Part shown: piece after piece, positions 47,358-58,264 of the stretch
Numbering within the stretch: the stretch's first letter is position 1
How the letters are laid out: each line of letters starts with the position of its first letter
DNA from: Nymphalis io
Taxonomy: Eukaryota; Arthropoda; Insecta; Lepidoptera; Nymphalidae
Reading direction: 5' to 3'
NCBI RefSeq assembly: GCF_905147045.1
Contig: NC_065907.1
Span: 7,192,001-7,256,000, forward strand
DNA length: 64,000 nucleotides
Translations under genes and position numbers: made by a program
The notes under the pieces: generated by a model
Databases searched by the model: none
Told to the model about the DNA's origin: nothing
What the model saw: the letters and a program-made list of their open reading frames with translations, nothing else

Positions 47358-47617
47358 CATTTTGGCTTAGTGGTTGGAATACGTAAAAATCTTAACCGAT
47401 GATTGCGAGTTCAAACCCAAATAAGAATCACTGAATTTTCACGTGCTTAATTTTTGTTTTAAATGTACCATGCTTGACCTGAATGAGTCAGGAACAAATC
47501 GACCACACATGTAGTATCTACCACAGTTCGCATTGCAATACCGTGGTGGAATGAGCTCAAAATCTTCTTCTAGTAACTAGAGGCTAACTAGCCCAGCAGC
47601 GAGTTAAATCTTGTTAC
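47358..47617 (+). repeat. Metulj-like SINE, old
   Basis: TTTGGCTTAGTGGTTGGAAT (head), GATTGCGAGTTCAAACCCAA (box B), CACTGAATTTTCACGTGC, ATACCGTGGTGGAATGAGCT and CTAGCCCAGCAGCGAG. Whole but heavily substituted. Confidence 0.65.
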
Positions 47618-48215
47618 TATTTTATAAGAAAGTTATTTCAAAATCTTAACTTTCAATTTATTCATTATTGTAGGCACTGGTTCGAATTTTTTTCTTTTTG
47701 ATCGACATCAGAGATATCGATTCCACGGAAAACTGACAGCTTATTGTTTAGATACCTACTCAGTTTCTAAAAAATAACCATGAGGCATTATATATTCATG
47801 TACCTTCATTAAACAGATAAAAAATAGAATGTGAAAAAATGCATATAGGATAAGTTATCTCGTACAAGAAATATCTACCAGAAACCTTTGAGTTGTTATT
47901 TACATAACATCTGATATTTATTTACAAAAAGTAATATCTTTAATAAATACATAACTCCGGTTTTAATCGCGATCGTACATTCATTGGCATCATTTCGTAA
48001 CAGCAGATGTTACAACATCTTTTCCCAGTTAAAATCTGAACAAACCATATAAGATATGTATCTTGAAGATCTCTAGCAAAATCGTTAATATTAGATCTGA
48101 AAAATTAGTCTTTATTCTAGACAAACTTCTCTAAAACTCCTTATAAAATGTGATCATCATAATATGATTCATTTATGTAATAAATTTACAATTGTATTAA
48201 CTGCTATTGTTGTGA
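47618..48215. other. AT-rich spacer
   Basis: Nothing recognised. Confidence 0.4.
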
Positions 48216-48517
48216 AGCCGAGATGGCCCTGTGGTAAGAACGCGTGAATCTTAACCGATGATCGTGGGTTCAAACCCGGGCAAGCACCACTGAATTTTCA
48301 TGTGCTTAATTTGTGATTATAATTCATCTCGTGCTTTACGGTGAAGGAAAACATCGTGAGGAAACCTGCATGTGTCTAATTTCACTGAAATTCTGCCACA
48401 TGTGAATTCTACCAACCCGCATTGGAGCAGCGTGGTGGAATAAGCTCCAAACCTTCTCCTCAAAAAGAGGAGAGGAGGCCTTTAGCCCAGCAGTGGGACA
48501 TTCACAGGCTGTTACGG
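48216..48517 (+). repeat. Metulj-like SINE, full length, reference copy
   Basis: Best-preserved copy: box A in AGCCGAGATGGCCCTGTGG, box B GGGTTCAAACCC (48266-48277), then CACCACTGAATTTTCATGTG, TTTACGGTGAAGGAAAACAT, CCAACCCGCATTGGAGCAGC, a CTCCTC/GAGGAG hairpin and the end CATTCACAGGCTGTTACGG. RNA polymerase III would transcribe from the internal boxes; mobilisation needs a LINE enzyme. Close to the copies at 15979 and 60492. Confidence 0.9.
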
Positions 48518-49287
48518 TGTCTACTGATGTTAAGCTGACTTGAAAATCACACCATGCGCTTTCTTCCTTCGCTGCTTATAAACGCACTGCGTCAATTTAA
48601 TATTATATTTTGCGTCAATTTAATAAGCAGAGATCTTTTACATTTGACTAAAATAAAACCATGAGGTATATTTTTCGCATGTGGACTAGGCCTTATAGAT
48701 CTAAATATCCTCTTAGATAAATCGTCAGCCTGTAATCGTGATGCAATTATAATTTGCGATGCGTTATCCTTTGTATACAATACTGCGGAAATAATGTATT
48801 ACAAAGAACCGGATATGCCGGAGATGAATGAACAAATCTAAATATTTTAATCATAATTCTAGCGATTCTGCTTACATCATCCTAATCAATAAAAAAAATA
48901 TAAACTCGCGCGTTGAATTACCGAAATCAAAATAAATTTTATTAATTCGGTTTACAATCACAGTGTTTTAATTGTCGTGTTAGAATATTAAATTAAACAA
49001 CACAATCGGTTTGAATAATCCAACCGAGAAGAAATAGCAAGAAATTATTAACTAATTTATATTTTGATAAATATGTAGAATATTTTTAATGTATGTTTTG
49101 CTTTCGCTCTGTAGACAGACTGGGTACATTTCCACCTTTAAAATAATAATTAATATTAATTCGAAAATCTATTGGGATCATTTCTTTTAGAAAATTCTCA
49201 TAAGCAGCCCATAGTTTGAATGTTCCCAGCTTACTATCTCTTGTCTCGAAAACACGTTAAACTATTTGTCCTCCACCTAAACTCTTT
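48518..49287. other. AT-rich spacer
   Basis: No gene recognised; the 62-codon minus frame at 48592-48780 has no domain. Confidence 0.4.
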
Positions 49288-49347
49288 CCGGCCGTGTCCG
49301 ATTTGCTGAGATTGGCCGACGTGACCGAAATCGATCAAGAGGCATTT
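49288..49347 (+). repeat. E-family SINE fragment
   Basis: CCGGCCGTGTCCGATTTGCT, GAGATTGGCCGACGTGACCG and AAATCGATCAAGAGGCA, the 3' end in sense orientation. An internal deletion joins the GGCCGTGTC block directly to the GAGATTGGCC block. Confidence 0.5.
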
Positions 49348-50003
49348 TTCTTTCTTCCACCATGAGAATTTTTGAAGTGCTAAGTAATAGTATTTTAGAC
49401 AACAACTTCCGAAAGTTTCGAATCACGGGTTGAGTTGGTGAATCTTACACTGCCGGAAAACACACGGCTAATTAAGTCCTTTATGATGTATGAATATAAT
49501 ATAACGTAATATAATAACTCTTATCGTTGATAATATAAATTTACACAACCATATAAATATTTCAATAGGCACATAAAAATGAATTACATTGATAAAATCT
49601 TCATCCATCGAAACTGAACGTGCACTAACATGTTATGATCAAAGTATCCTCTAATTAATTTTATATCTGTAATTAAAAAATATAAAAGCACCGAACACAT
49701 GGGCGATGTCGCGTGACAAAAAGCGTGAGATCTTCGTTATAAATAACAGGAACCGACATTCGAATGTTGAATCTAGTAATACCTTCTCAGACTTGCGTTC
49801 CGTATAACTTAAATATATATTATTTCAATTAAATAACAATGGAGAAACGTTTCGACTTTGTAACTAGACAATCATTAAACCAATGCAATGAACGTATGAA
49901 TAAATTAATTATATTACGTTTATAAACAGCCATAGAATACTTTGATAGAATTTAAAGACAAAAACAAATCAAGTAAGTTTTTAATGTATATTATATAATA
50001 TAT
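49348..50003. other. AT-rich spacer
   Basis: Nothing recognised. Confidence 0.4.
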
Positions 50004-50470
50004 AACTCTTGAGGTACCATTTTTTAATACTACTTCCTTTGGTAACTCGTTTTCCGTTGTTGCCGCTCGCCTATGGAACTCTCTTCCAGATAATATTTTC
50101 CATAATAATGTTACAATAAGATCGTTTAAAATCAGAGTTAAGCAACACTTTCTTTCCACTTAAGTTTAATTTATTTTATATGTATGTATATATATTTCTT
50201 TGTATCTATGTAAGTTGAATGTATATATATATTATAGATAATGGTATATATTAATATATTTATTTGTAATTAGTGTGTAATATATTCATTTATCGTTAAG
50301 TCTACTTGAATTTTATAATATAAAACTAATTGATATTGTACCTGCACCATAAATATGTATTACAAATAATCTCCACTAGATTCAGGGTTTCTGGAAGAGA
50401 TCTCTTGTTAGAGATAAGTTATCCCTTTGTACACATTTTTCATTTATATAATTTTCTGTATACTCTGTTG
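50004..50470 (+). pseudogene. Non-LTR retrotransposon 3' end (RT C-terminus plus 3' UTR)
   Basis: An open frame ends in the recurrent C-terminus of these reverse transcriptases: FSVVAARLWNSLPDNIF, then TIRSFKIRVKQHFLST and a stop at 50160-50162. The 3' UTR follows, with GGTTTCTGGAAGAGATCTCT and GTTAGAGATAAGTTATCCC, a segment typical of this element group. The rest of ORF2 is missing, so this is a 5'-truncated insertion with little decay in the coding part. Minus-strand frames of 79 and 71 codons here are shadows. Confidence 0.75.
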
Positions 50471-50628
50471 GTACATAGATAAAAAATAAATAAATATATA
50501 ATAAGACTAATAATATATAATAATATCCCGTCCAAGAAGACAACTGGCACACAAAGATGGACACTATAAAAGAAATCAATATATAGTCAGAAGTCAAGTC
50601 AACAAATGGATACCAAATTATTTTATTT

Positions 50629-50876
50629 GAGCCAGTTGGCGTGGTTGGTGGATGCTTGCCTTCACGCTGAAACTTGTGGGTTCGATTCCCACCTAGGACA
50701 GATATTTGTGTGCATGAACATGTCTGTTTGTCCTGAGTCTGGGTGTAATTACCTATATAAGTATGTATTTACAAAAGAAAAATAGTATATGTACCATATT
50801 AGTCGTCTGGTTTCCATAGTACAAGCTTAATTTGGAATCAGATGGCCGTGTGTGAAAAATATCCCAGGATATTATT
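50629..50876 (+). repeat. D-family SINE, full length
   Basis: A tRNA-like head (GCCAGTTGGCGTGGTTGGTG, box B GGGTTCGATTCCCACC), then GAACATGTCTGTTTGTCCTG, GAGTCTGGGTGTAATTACC, TAAGTATGTATTTACAAAAG and the end CAGATGGCCGTGTGTGAAAA with CCAGGATATTATTATT. The head is not a tRNA gene because no acceptor stem closes it. Confidence 0.85.
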
Positions 50877-50884
50877 ATTAAATT

Positions 50885-51247
50885 AGATTCCAATGATTAA
50901 AGTGTATCCAGTCATCATTTATCCTAAAATTTACACACACATTAAACATAACGTACATAAAAATATTAGAAAAGATACCAAAGACAAACAACACGCGGTT
51001 TGATTATTTAAGAAAAAAAAGGGGTTATAATTTTCATGTCATAAGCGCAATCGTAGAGTCCAACTGTAATGTTAAAAGTATATAAATATGTACTGAATTT
51101 TTATTAATTTGCAATTATAAAATGAGATAGATTTGATGTTGTCTGGCAATCTAAAAAGCCTTGCAGGCGTATTAAAATAACGTAAATCAAATTATAGACA
51201 AAAAAACACGGATAGTACATCTGTGGAGACATAAAAATAATGATATG

Positions 51248-51248
<1 letters not shown>
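50885..51248. other. AT-rich spacer
   Basis: Nothing recognised. Confidence 0.4.
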
Positions 51249-51343
<95 letters not shown>

Positions 51344-51361
51344 TATATAATTATATATATA
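51249..51361. repeat. (TA)n microsatellite, compound
   Basis: Three long TA runs separated by CATA and GTA interruptions, over 100 bp in all. Two overlapping minus-strand frames of Ile/Tyr repeats are artefacts of it. Confidence 0.95.
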
Positions 51362-51487
51362 CAATAATACAAATAACATAAACGCAAACTGACCTATGTC
51401 TATCCGTCTATTGTTTTACGATCCTTTCACTACCAGAACCGTAAAACAAAACAAGCTAATTAGTAATATGAAATCAATCGTCATAGC

Positions 51488-51591
51488 ATGGTGGCATGGG
51501 GCGTCGACCCGCCAGAAATAGTTCACCTTGACCGCGCTGCCCCGTTTACTCCTTGCAAGACGGTATATGTGTGTGATCCCATATGTTCATG
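51488..51591 (+). CDS. Candidate coding exon with strong donor, unrecognised
   Basis: An ATG in AGCATGGTGG opens 34 codons plus two bases ending exactly at a strong splice donor, CATG|GTAAGAAT. Unspliced, the frame would stop one codon later at TAA. The peptide (MVAWGVDPPEIVHLDRAAPF then TPCKTVYVCDPICS) is non-repetitive, with balanced codons and three cysteines near its end. The island is visibly GC-richer than its flanks. In-frame sequence is also open about 8 codons upstream, so an internal exon is possible. I recognise no family. Joining to the acceptor at 52841 would create a stop, so that partner is excluded. Confidence 0.28.
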
Positions 51592-51595
51592 GTAA

Positions 51596-52537
51596 GAATT
51601 ATTACAATTAAATTATGCTGATATAATAATTTAGTAAGGATTTACGAAAAAGCACAAATAAAACAACTCTTTGTATTGTATGATTTTAATATTGTGTTTA
51701 ATTACCTTCAAGCGGTCAGGTCTGTAAAACTATTAATAATATTTTATTAATTATTATTTTAAAGCGATTTAATCGATAGGTTTATAATTAATTTATACAA
51801 TGACGTCTTGGGTCATGCCCAGCAGGCAAATAGAATTTGACGCTTTTTTAGAAATAGAGCGACTAACCCAAAAAAAACGACACTCGGTTCCGGCATCTCG
51901 GTAGCCATATTAGGGGTTCCCTGGCCTCGTGCCTAACGTGCCCTTAGGGTAAAGATGGAATTATCTTTTTTTACGTTTATAAATCTACACTTACGTAGTG
52001 AACATGTTATTATTACATAAATTAACATTTCATTTGGTAACAGAATGTTATAAGATCGACACAGTGAAAGTGCTAATAATATATTTTTATATTTGACAAT
52101 AAATTGCGATCGTCTTAAAATTTATGCTTCGGTTAGAACATATTATTTATACATTTATTATTATATATTTATACGTTTATTATAACTTTATATTAGAAGT
52201 TATTTAAATCAAATAAATGCTGATATCTTTAGATTCAAATATTAATGCTAACATTTTCAGCATTACTCATAAACATTGTTTAGCAAGTGATGTTTCTTTA
52301 ATAAAACAATAGCATGTCTTCTTCTTTCGAATGTCAAATCAATAATAACAGAAAGGGATAAATCAGTGTTAAACTAATAAGTCGTTAATTAAGGGCGTTT
52401 TTTTATAATTGAAAGTGAATTAACACGATGACAATTTAATTTAACATTCTTATTTTTAATTATATTAATGCTTATATTTAATGCTTTATAAGTAATGTTT
52501 ATTATTTAAAGGAGATAACTTTATCATTTCATAATAA
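51596..52537. other. Spacer with a small GC-richer patch
   Basis: CACTCGGTTCCGGCATCTCG and GGGGTTCCCTGGCCTCGTGC (51880-51945) stand out from AT-rich flanks. No open frame of note. Possibly an old repeat. Confidence 0.3.
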
Positions 52538-52699
52538 ATGGTCAGGATCGCCTACAAAGAATTCAAACCCCAAAACAAAGCTTTGATGAATTCGCGAACG
52601 TGTCTGAACAAGCTGGAGGTCGCTCACACACGTGCCTCAGTTCTCACGGTCCGCGGGGGAGCCCGAAACAAGACCTCCACTCACTGTTTTTTTTTATAA
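52538..52699 (+). other. Small ATG-to-stop frame in a GC-rich island
   Basis: An ATG in ATAAATGG opens 53 codons to a TAA. The first 49 are in GC-rich sequence and read as a basic peptide (MVRIAYKEFKPQNKALMNSR at the start), the last few in a T-run. Unrecognised. Could be a small protein, part of an exon or an old repeat. Confidence 0.17.
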
Positions 52700-52841
52700 G
52701 CGCCAATTGATCCTTATGTTAATCTTAGCGAAATTTATCATATGTTTGAATTTGCACATTGATTGAATAATAACAATTAAGGAATGTCTATGAGTATTAC
52801 GCTTATTGAATAATTATGTTATATTATGTTTCGTTTGCTTA

Positions 52842-52991
52842 GAACCTTGCAGTGATAGTGCAAAAACTTGTCTTTATAACGTCCTCTACTGGTGCCCAAA
52901 GGATCCGATTCAGATCGGATCGGAAGAGGAAATGCTTCTAACATTCTTGCTACCTTCCCACGTAGCTTTGTACGCAAATTTGTACAGTTAA
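52842..52991 (+). other. Possible terminal exon, unrecognised
   Basis: A good acceptor-like tract (TTTCGTTTGCTTAG) is followed by an open stretch to a stop at 52989-52991. The peptide contains CSDSAKTCLYNVLYWCPKDP and a Glu-rich SEEEM, and composition is less AT-biased. An AATAAA lies near 53147. No family is recognised and no upstream exon is fixed. Confidence 0.17.
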
Positions 52992-53581
52992 GTAGCTATC
53001 TTCATTTATAATATTTATCATATCTCCATTAAAATTTTATAAGCAAATATTTTCAATGATATATTTTAAAATATATTTACTAATCTACTATTATTTAAAT
53101 TATAATATGTATCATTCATTATTTCACTATAATTATTTCCATTACAAATAAATCATTATTTTCAATAACACACGTTTAGCACTTTAACGAAAGTAAGTTA
53201 TACTAATTTATTACACAATAATATCAGACTCATCTAATAATTTAAAGCCAACCTTAATATAATGTACTTACTGATTGATAAATGAGAGTCATTCGAGATC
53301 CACATTCAGGCCAGCAGTACGCAGAAATAACACGGATTTATGCAAACTAAAATAACATGAACACACACAACTATTAATCAAATATATTAATTGTGTAAAT
53401 AGTTTACGAAAATGTTAATACAGCGGATAAGGAAATAATCGGTCCATTAGGAAATCTATACATATAATAAAGCAGTAGAAAACATGAGTAGCAGTAGGAA
53501 AAGTTTTAATAAATTTATTAAAAAAACTAATATAAGGCATTAAAAATAAACTAAAATTAAATTGCGTTTTTTTATGTTTGT
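52992..53581. other. AT-rich spacer
   Basis: Nothing recognised. Confidence 0.4.
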
Positions 53582-53731
53582 ATTTTTTTTTTTTTTTGTA
53601 GAATAGGAAGGCGGACGAGCATATGAGCCACCTGATGGTAAGTGGTCACCAACGCCCATAGACATTGGCATTGTAAGAAATGTTAACCATCGCTTACATA
53701 ACCAATGCGCCACCAACGGAACTAAGATGTA
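53582..53731 (-). repeat. B-family retroposon, 5'-truncated, young
   Basis: Plus strand: a long T-run, GTAGAATAGGAAGGCGGACG, CACCTGATGGTAAGTGGTCA and CAATGCGCCACCAACGGAAC, where it stops. The sense 5' half is missing. Confidence 0.8.
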
Positions 53732-53735
53732 ACAT

Positions 53736-53845
53736 AAAAATTCAGTGGTGCTTGAATTCTGAATGATGATCGTCAAACCTCCGGGTTTCAAACCCACTAT
53801 CATCGGTTAAGATTCACACGCTATTACCATTGGACCATCTCGACT
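53736..53845 (-). repeat. Metulj-like SINE 5' fragment
   Basis: Plus strand: AAAATTCAGTGGTGCTTG, a short insertion, GGGTTTCAAACCCACTATCA, GGTTAAGATTCACACGC and CCATTGGACCATCTCGACTT. Only the head region remains, abutting the truncated B copy. Confidence 0.65.
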
Positions 53846-53848
53846 TCG

Positions 53849-55045
53849 ATAAATTATCAACTTCGATCTCGACTTGAATAAACTGTAAAAATGAATAAAT
53901 TTTGTTTATGGATTAAAAATAAATCTTGCTGGTATCTTATTCCAAGCCATACATATACATACGTGCGTACTAAGTTTGTGTAATAAGTGCATTAATAATA
54001 TAATTAAGTTAAGATACTTGAATTATAACTGTTATCATGGCATTGTTTCTTATAATTACGTTATTATTATAAGAATCTTAATATTGTATTTATCTGAAAA
54101 ACCTCCGTGATCTCACATTGAAATAATTACTTCCTATATACGAGTATATCCGTTATATGATATATATATTAGTAATAAAATAAACGACATTCTAGTTGCA
54201 GTTAGATTCAAAATTAATTGTAAAAGTATAATATGTATCCGTCTTAATAAAAAACTAATATATACAGGAATATGTTATCTGCATCATATATACATCCTTA
54301 CATTGAATTAATAAAATATAACAAAGATGTATATTTTTAAATAATCATCGTTTAATTCTGAATCACGTGACATACCCAATGAATATTAGTACTAGACATT
54401 GTCTAATTTAAAATAGGTTTTTAGTATTTATAAACTAAATAAGTTATAATATCATAAATGAATAACAGTCAAAACAAATAAAACGCTGTGTTTATTATAT
54501 TGGACACAATTTCGATGCTCATTTCATAGGAATATTTCGTTTTATTACAATACAATAAAAACATTACCATCTCTTTCTCATGTGTCGGGAAAAAAGGAAA
54601 GGATAGGTCATTAATTCGAGACAATTTTGTAAGTTCGAAGAGTGTTCACATTATATGCGTTTATAGATCATTCATCCGATTGAGTTGAAATTTTAGAGTT
54701 CCTGTAACAAAAACTAAAAAAAAAACAATCACAAACATTCTGAGTTGTGAATCCTCTAAAACAGTCTTATTGATTTAACAATCAATCTCTACATATTTAA
54801 TCAAAATATTGTGTGTTGGGTATTTAGATAATATATGATTCAGAATCATCGTTTACATCTTAAATGCAACATTGTTTTAGAATTGCATAATACTCTATTT
54901 GCTTGCATTTTATTAATAAAATTATATTTGAATAAAAAAGTAATATTATATCTGTATCCAACATAATAAAAGATATATTAGTATTTTTGTAATAAAAAAA
55001 AACTTGTTATCATTTCGCCTAATAGTTACTTTAGTTAGATACATA
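53849..55045. other. AT-rich spacer
   Basis: No gene. A G-type trace (AGATCATTCATCCGATTGAG, then GTTGAAATTTTAGAGTTCC, 54665-54705) is visible. Confidence 0.35.
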
Positions 55046-55058
55046 CAGCGCCATCTAG
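55046..55058 (-). promoter_or_regulatory. CTCF-like core CTAGATGGCGCTG
   Basis: Third exact copy of the 13-mer, in the context CGCTAGATGGCGCTGT on the minus strand. The flanks differ from those of the other two copies. Confidence 0.4.
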
Positions 55059-56014
55059 CGTGGAATAGAAAAAGCCTCAATTATAAATATGTGCACTATA
55101 AAACTATATTATACGATGTAAGATTATATTAAAATACTATATTTTTATCATTTACTAAAACAGTAAGAATTGATCATAACAAAACATAATAATTTAGACA
55201 TAGGCTTTAATTATGTGTATTCAATTGAGATACATAATATTGAGTATTTTAAAGTGTATTATTTTTAAAACAAAATTAATCTTCTTATATATTTACTCAT
55301 CGTATCCATAACGTTTATCAAGGATAATCAACCCTTTGATATTTATAATTAAGTATATATTTGTTTGTGATAACAATAATGTATTCGAGTTAAAATATCA
55401 ATCGAACTAAAAATAATTTAGGGTATCAAAGGAGACGGCTTTCAGACTGGTCGAGCATTTCAATAGATTCAAGATGAGCACTTGACGATCACTTACTCTA
55501 TAAATAAGTTAAGAATCGACACGATTGCTTCGAAATAGCCCTCCTTGTAAACTATTTGAAAGTATGACTATTAAAGCGGTTGGCAGTCTGTACCTTGGAT
55601 CTTTTTTTTTTGTGTATCTGTGCGCTATCTTTGTACTAATGTTTAAACAATCTCACATATCATATTGATTCGTTTAAAAAAGTTTTAACATTGTTATAGC
55701 TTTTTACAATCAGCTAAAAATATAATTAAATAATTAACTTAATTTTTTTTAATTCTTAATTATAACCTGTATTATGGGTATAAATATAATATATTATTAC
55801 TTTAAATTCATTTATAAATATATAGAAAATATAAATAAAACAATGAACACACATGTTTATTGAAACAAAATTATATTTCAAATAATCTACTTAAAACTAA
55901 TCAAAAGCAATGTATAATATTAAGCCGTTTGTAATATTTCATTTACTCCTACACAATGTATTATTTATGATACCAACTACGTAATCCTTACTGGGTCACA
56001 CAGAACGCATTCCT
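55059..56014. other. AT-rich spacer
   Basis: Nothing recognised. Confidence 0.4.
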
Positions 56015-56026
56015 TGCGCTTGCGCA
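56015..56026. promoter_or_regulatory. NRF1-like site
   Basis: TGCGCTTGCGCA differs from the palindrome by one base and lies in a small CpG-containing patch (CGCATTCC before, TCGCTCCGCCTTCGATG after). Confidence 0.25.
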
Positions 56027-56545
56027 TCGCTCCGCCTTCGATGAAACGTCATGATAACTATTACAGAATCATTATTGCATCTACAATATATACGAAAGTA
56101 TAAAATACCTTTTAACAGGAAACTATTTAAAAAAAATCTAATTAAAAACACTTTAAATAAAAGTAAGTTCAATTTCTTATTAATAGTATATTTTGTAAAT
56201 AATTAATTAAATTCATTAATGTATAAAACGAAACTGAATTCTAAAACCAGTGGATGGTTTCTGAGAGTTTAATTAAATACACGATCATCTAACATCGCTG
56301 TTAAGGTTAGATAAGTGACATTTTATTTTAATCGGATTGCAAAAACGTTTCTCAACATTCTATAAGCCTGTGTTTCAGTAACATGATTTAATCTGCGGTT
56401 AATCGATCCTGTTTTATTTCACACGAATTAAATAACAAAATAAATATTTTTAACATTTGAATAACAGCATAAATGTAAAAAGATTATCATATTAACAATT
56501 TATCGTAAATATGTATCGTATTATCGTAAAACACACTATTCGGTA
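56027..56545. other. AT-rich spacer
   Basis: Nothing recognised. Confidence 0.4.
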
Positions 56546-56809
56546 AAGTCGACATGGTCAAGTGGTTAGGACTCGTGAATCTTAACGGAAGATTGCGGGT
56601 TCAAACCTGGGCAAGTACCACTGAATTTAAATGTGCAAAGTTAATGTTTATAATTCATTTCGTGCTTCGCGTGAACGAAAACATCGTGAGGAAACCTGCA
56701 AGTGCTGATGAAATCTGCCACATGTATCGAACATTGGTGCAAGTAGGGGAATAACCTCCAAAATTCTTTAAAAGGAGGTGCCCAGCGGTGGACAATAATA
56801 ATCTGCTAC
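56546..56809 (+). repeat. Metulj-like SINE, old, full length
   Basis: AAGTCGACATGGTCAAGTGG (head), GCGGGTTCAAACCTGGGCAA (box B), CATCGTGAGGAAACCTGC and GCCCAGCGGTGG with a degraded tail ATCTGCTAC. The 66-codon frame starting at 56554 is repeat-derived. Confidence 0.7.
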
Positions 56810-57363
56810 GTCATTAATCAGTATAACTGTATATACATTCAAGCACGTACGAATATCGAATATTCAAAAGTTCAAATGCACCACGAGTTTCGCATATAAC
56901 TATATGTTATAATTCCACGGTAATTTTTGATACACGATGCCGAGTAAATTCATATTTGTACGCCCGAACTTTGTCTATGAACTACGTTTGTTTTCATTGT
57001 TATTTAAAATGGAATTATATTTTAATTATTTAATATACCGCTTACTTATAATAAATCAACAATGCTTGTTTGCAAAACTTGTTGTTGTTGTTGTTGTATT
57101 TTTGTTTTATGTTAATTTGTAATAATGATTATCAAAATAAGCTTTTCAATTCGACTTAGAATATGACAGAATTATTGTAGTAAAAATTATAAATCAATAA
57201 TATTAACAATATTTTGAAGGCAGTGTTTGGTTTCTATTGATATTTAAATATAATACTAGCTAACCCTCCCGACTGTACTATAATGCTTTGATGAGAGTTT
57301 TATCGACAAAGAATTATTACGTCTAAGCCTGTGTTCTCTAATAAACGTCATAAGCCGCTTGCA
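56810..57363. other. AT-rich spacer
   Basis: A 61-codon frame ends in a GTT run (57081-57097) coding for valines. No gene recognised. Confidence 0.35.
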
Positions 57364-57410
57364 GCGTGAAAACCGCACGCCGCGTGAAAACCGCACGCCG
57401 CGTCGCGATG
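57364..57410. repeat. 18-bp CpG-rich tandem duplication
   Basis: GCGTGAAAACCGCACGCC occurs at 57364-57381 and 57382-57399, then GCGTCGCGATG begins a third. Each unit holds several CpGs and an internal inverted GCGTG/CACGC. An unusual composition for this region; possibly a protein-binding cluster. Confidence 0.85.
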
Positions 57411-57471
57411 CTTACCTTATAAATGTACTGTTATGGTCTTTTTAAAACGTTAATATCGACGTATGGACGTC

Positions 57472-57675
57472 CTAGGAGCCGTTCACGAACCATCGCAGCG
57501 TAAAGCCGTGAGCACATGATGTGTAGATTAAAAAATAAACACTACATGCGAGCAATGTTTTTCGATAATTGTAGTGATCAAGACGTCGTTCACTGCTGAG
57601 ATATTTATTATCTGACGCCTGTGTCTGGCGTTGAAACGTCGATCGGATGTTTACGCTGAAGACAAGACTAGCCAT
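57472..57675 (-). other. Less AT-biased minus-strand frame, unrecognised
   Basis: 67 codons from an ATG (MASLVFSVNIRSTFQRQTQA at the start), next to the CpG-rich duplication. Codons are not AT-driven, but I see no domain. A hydrophobic patch near the end (LLACSVYFLIYTSC) is not in signal-peptide position. Confidence 0.15.
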
Positions 57676-58264
57676 AATTATCAGTATTAAGCCAAGCGAT
57701 CTATCCCATAGTTTGCTAATACATCTATAGCGGATAGATAATTGTGTGTGAATGATAAAGTTGTGTGTGTTTATTTAAATATACACGTTTTATTTAATAC
57801 ACACGAATGCACTATTTACAAGATCATCACACACATCACAGTAATTGATACGATATAAAGTTATTACAAATTAATATAAGCACAATAAATAAATTGATAA
57901 AATAAATTGATAATTATATTATTGAAATAGACTATAAACGACATACATTACTTGTATAATGTTAGTGTTCCAAGTTATCGTATTTCTTATTATTAAACAG
58001 TGTTTTTGTTGCTTTAGTATTTTATTTACTAAGATATTCGCGACGCCATCCCTTTTTAATTTATATACTCATTTATATATTTGTCATACTAATCGCCATC
58101 TTTATTTTTCGTCATAATACCCTAGTAAGTCCAGATCTAGACTTAATGTATTAGTCATTTTAAGCAACTATTCATCAAAGTGTATTCAATGTAGCTAAAT
58201 GATCCATTAAATGCTGTTAGTTTTTAAGGAGTCAATGTTCACATCTAATCATTGGCTTTACCCC
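57676..58264. other. AT-rich spacer
   Basis: Nothing recognised. Confidence 0.4.

Noticed and set aside
48216..48290. tRNA gene at the head of SINE copies (also 12356, 15979, 29826, 50629, 63669)
   Set aside because: Box A and box B are present, but no acceptor stem or proper anticodon arm closes, and each is followed by the SINE body.
51104..51387. Two overlapping minus-strand frames rich in Ile and Tyr
   Set aside because: They are read from the (TA)n microsatellite.
51488..52991. A two-exon gene joining 51488-51591 to the acceptor before 52842
   Set aside because: The first exon ends with two bases (TG) of a codon and the next begins with A, giving TGA at the junction.
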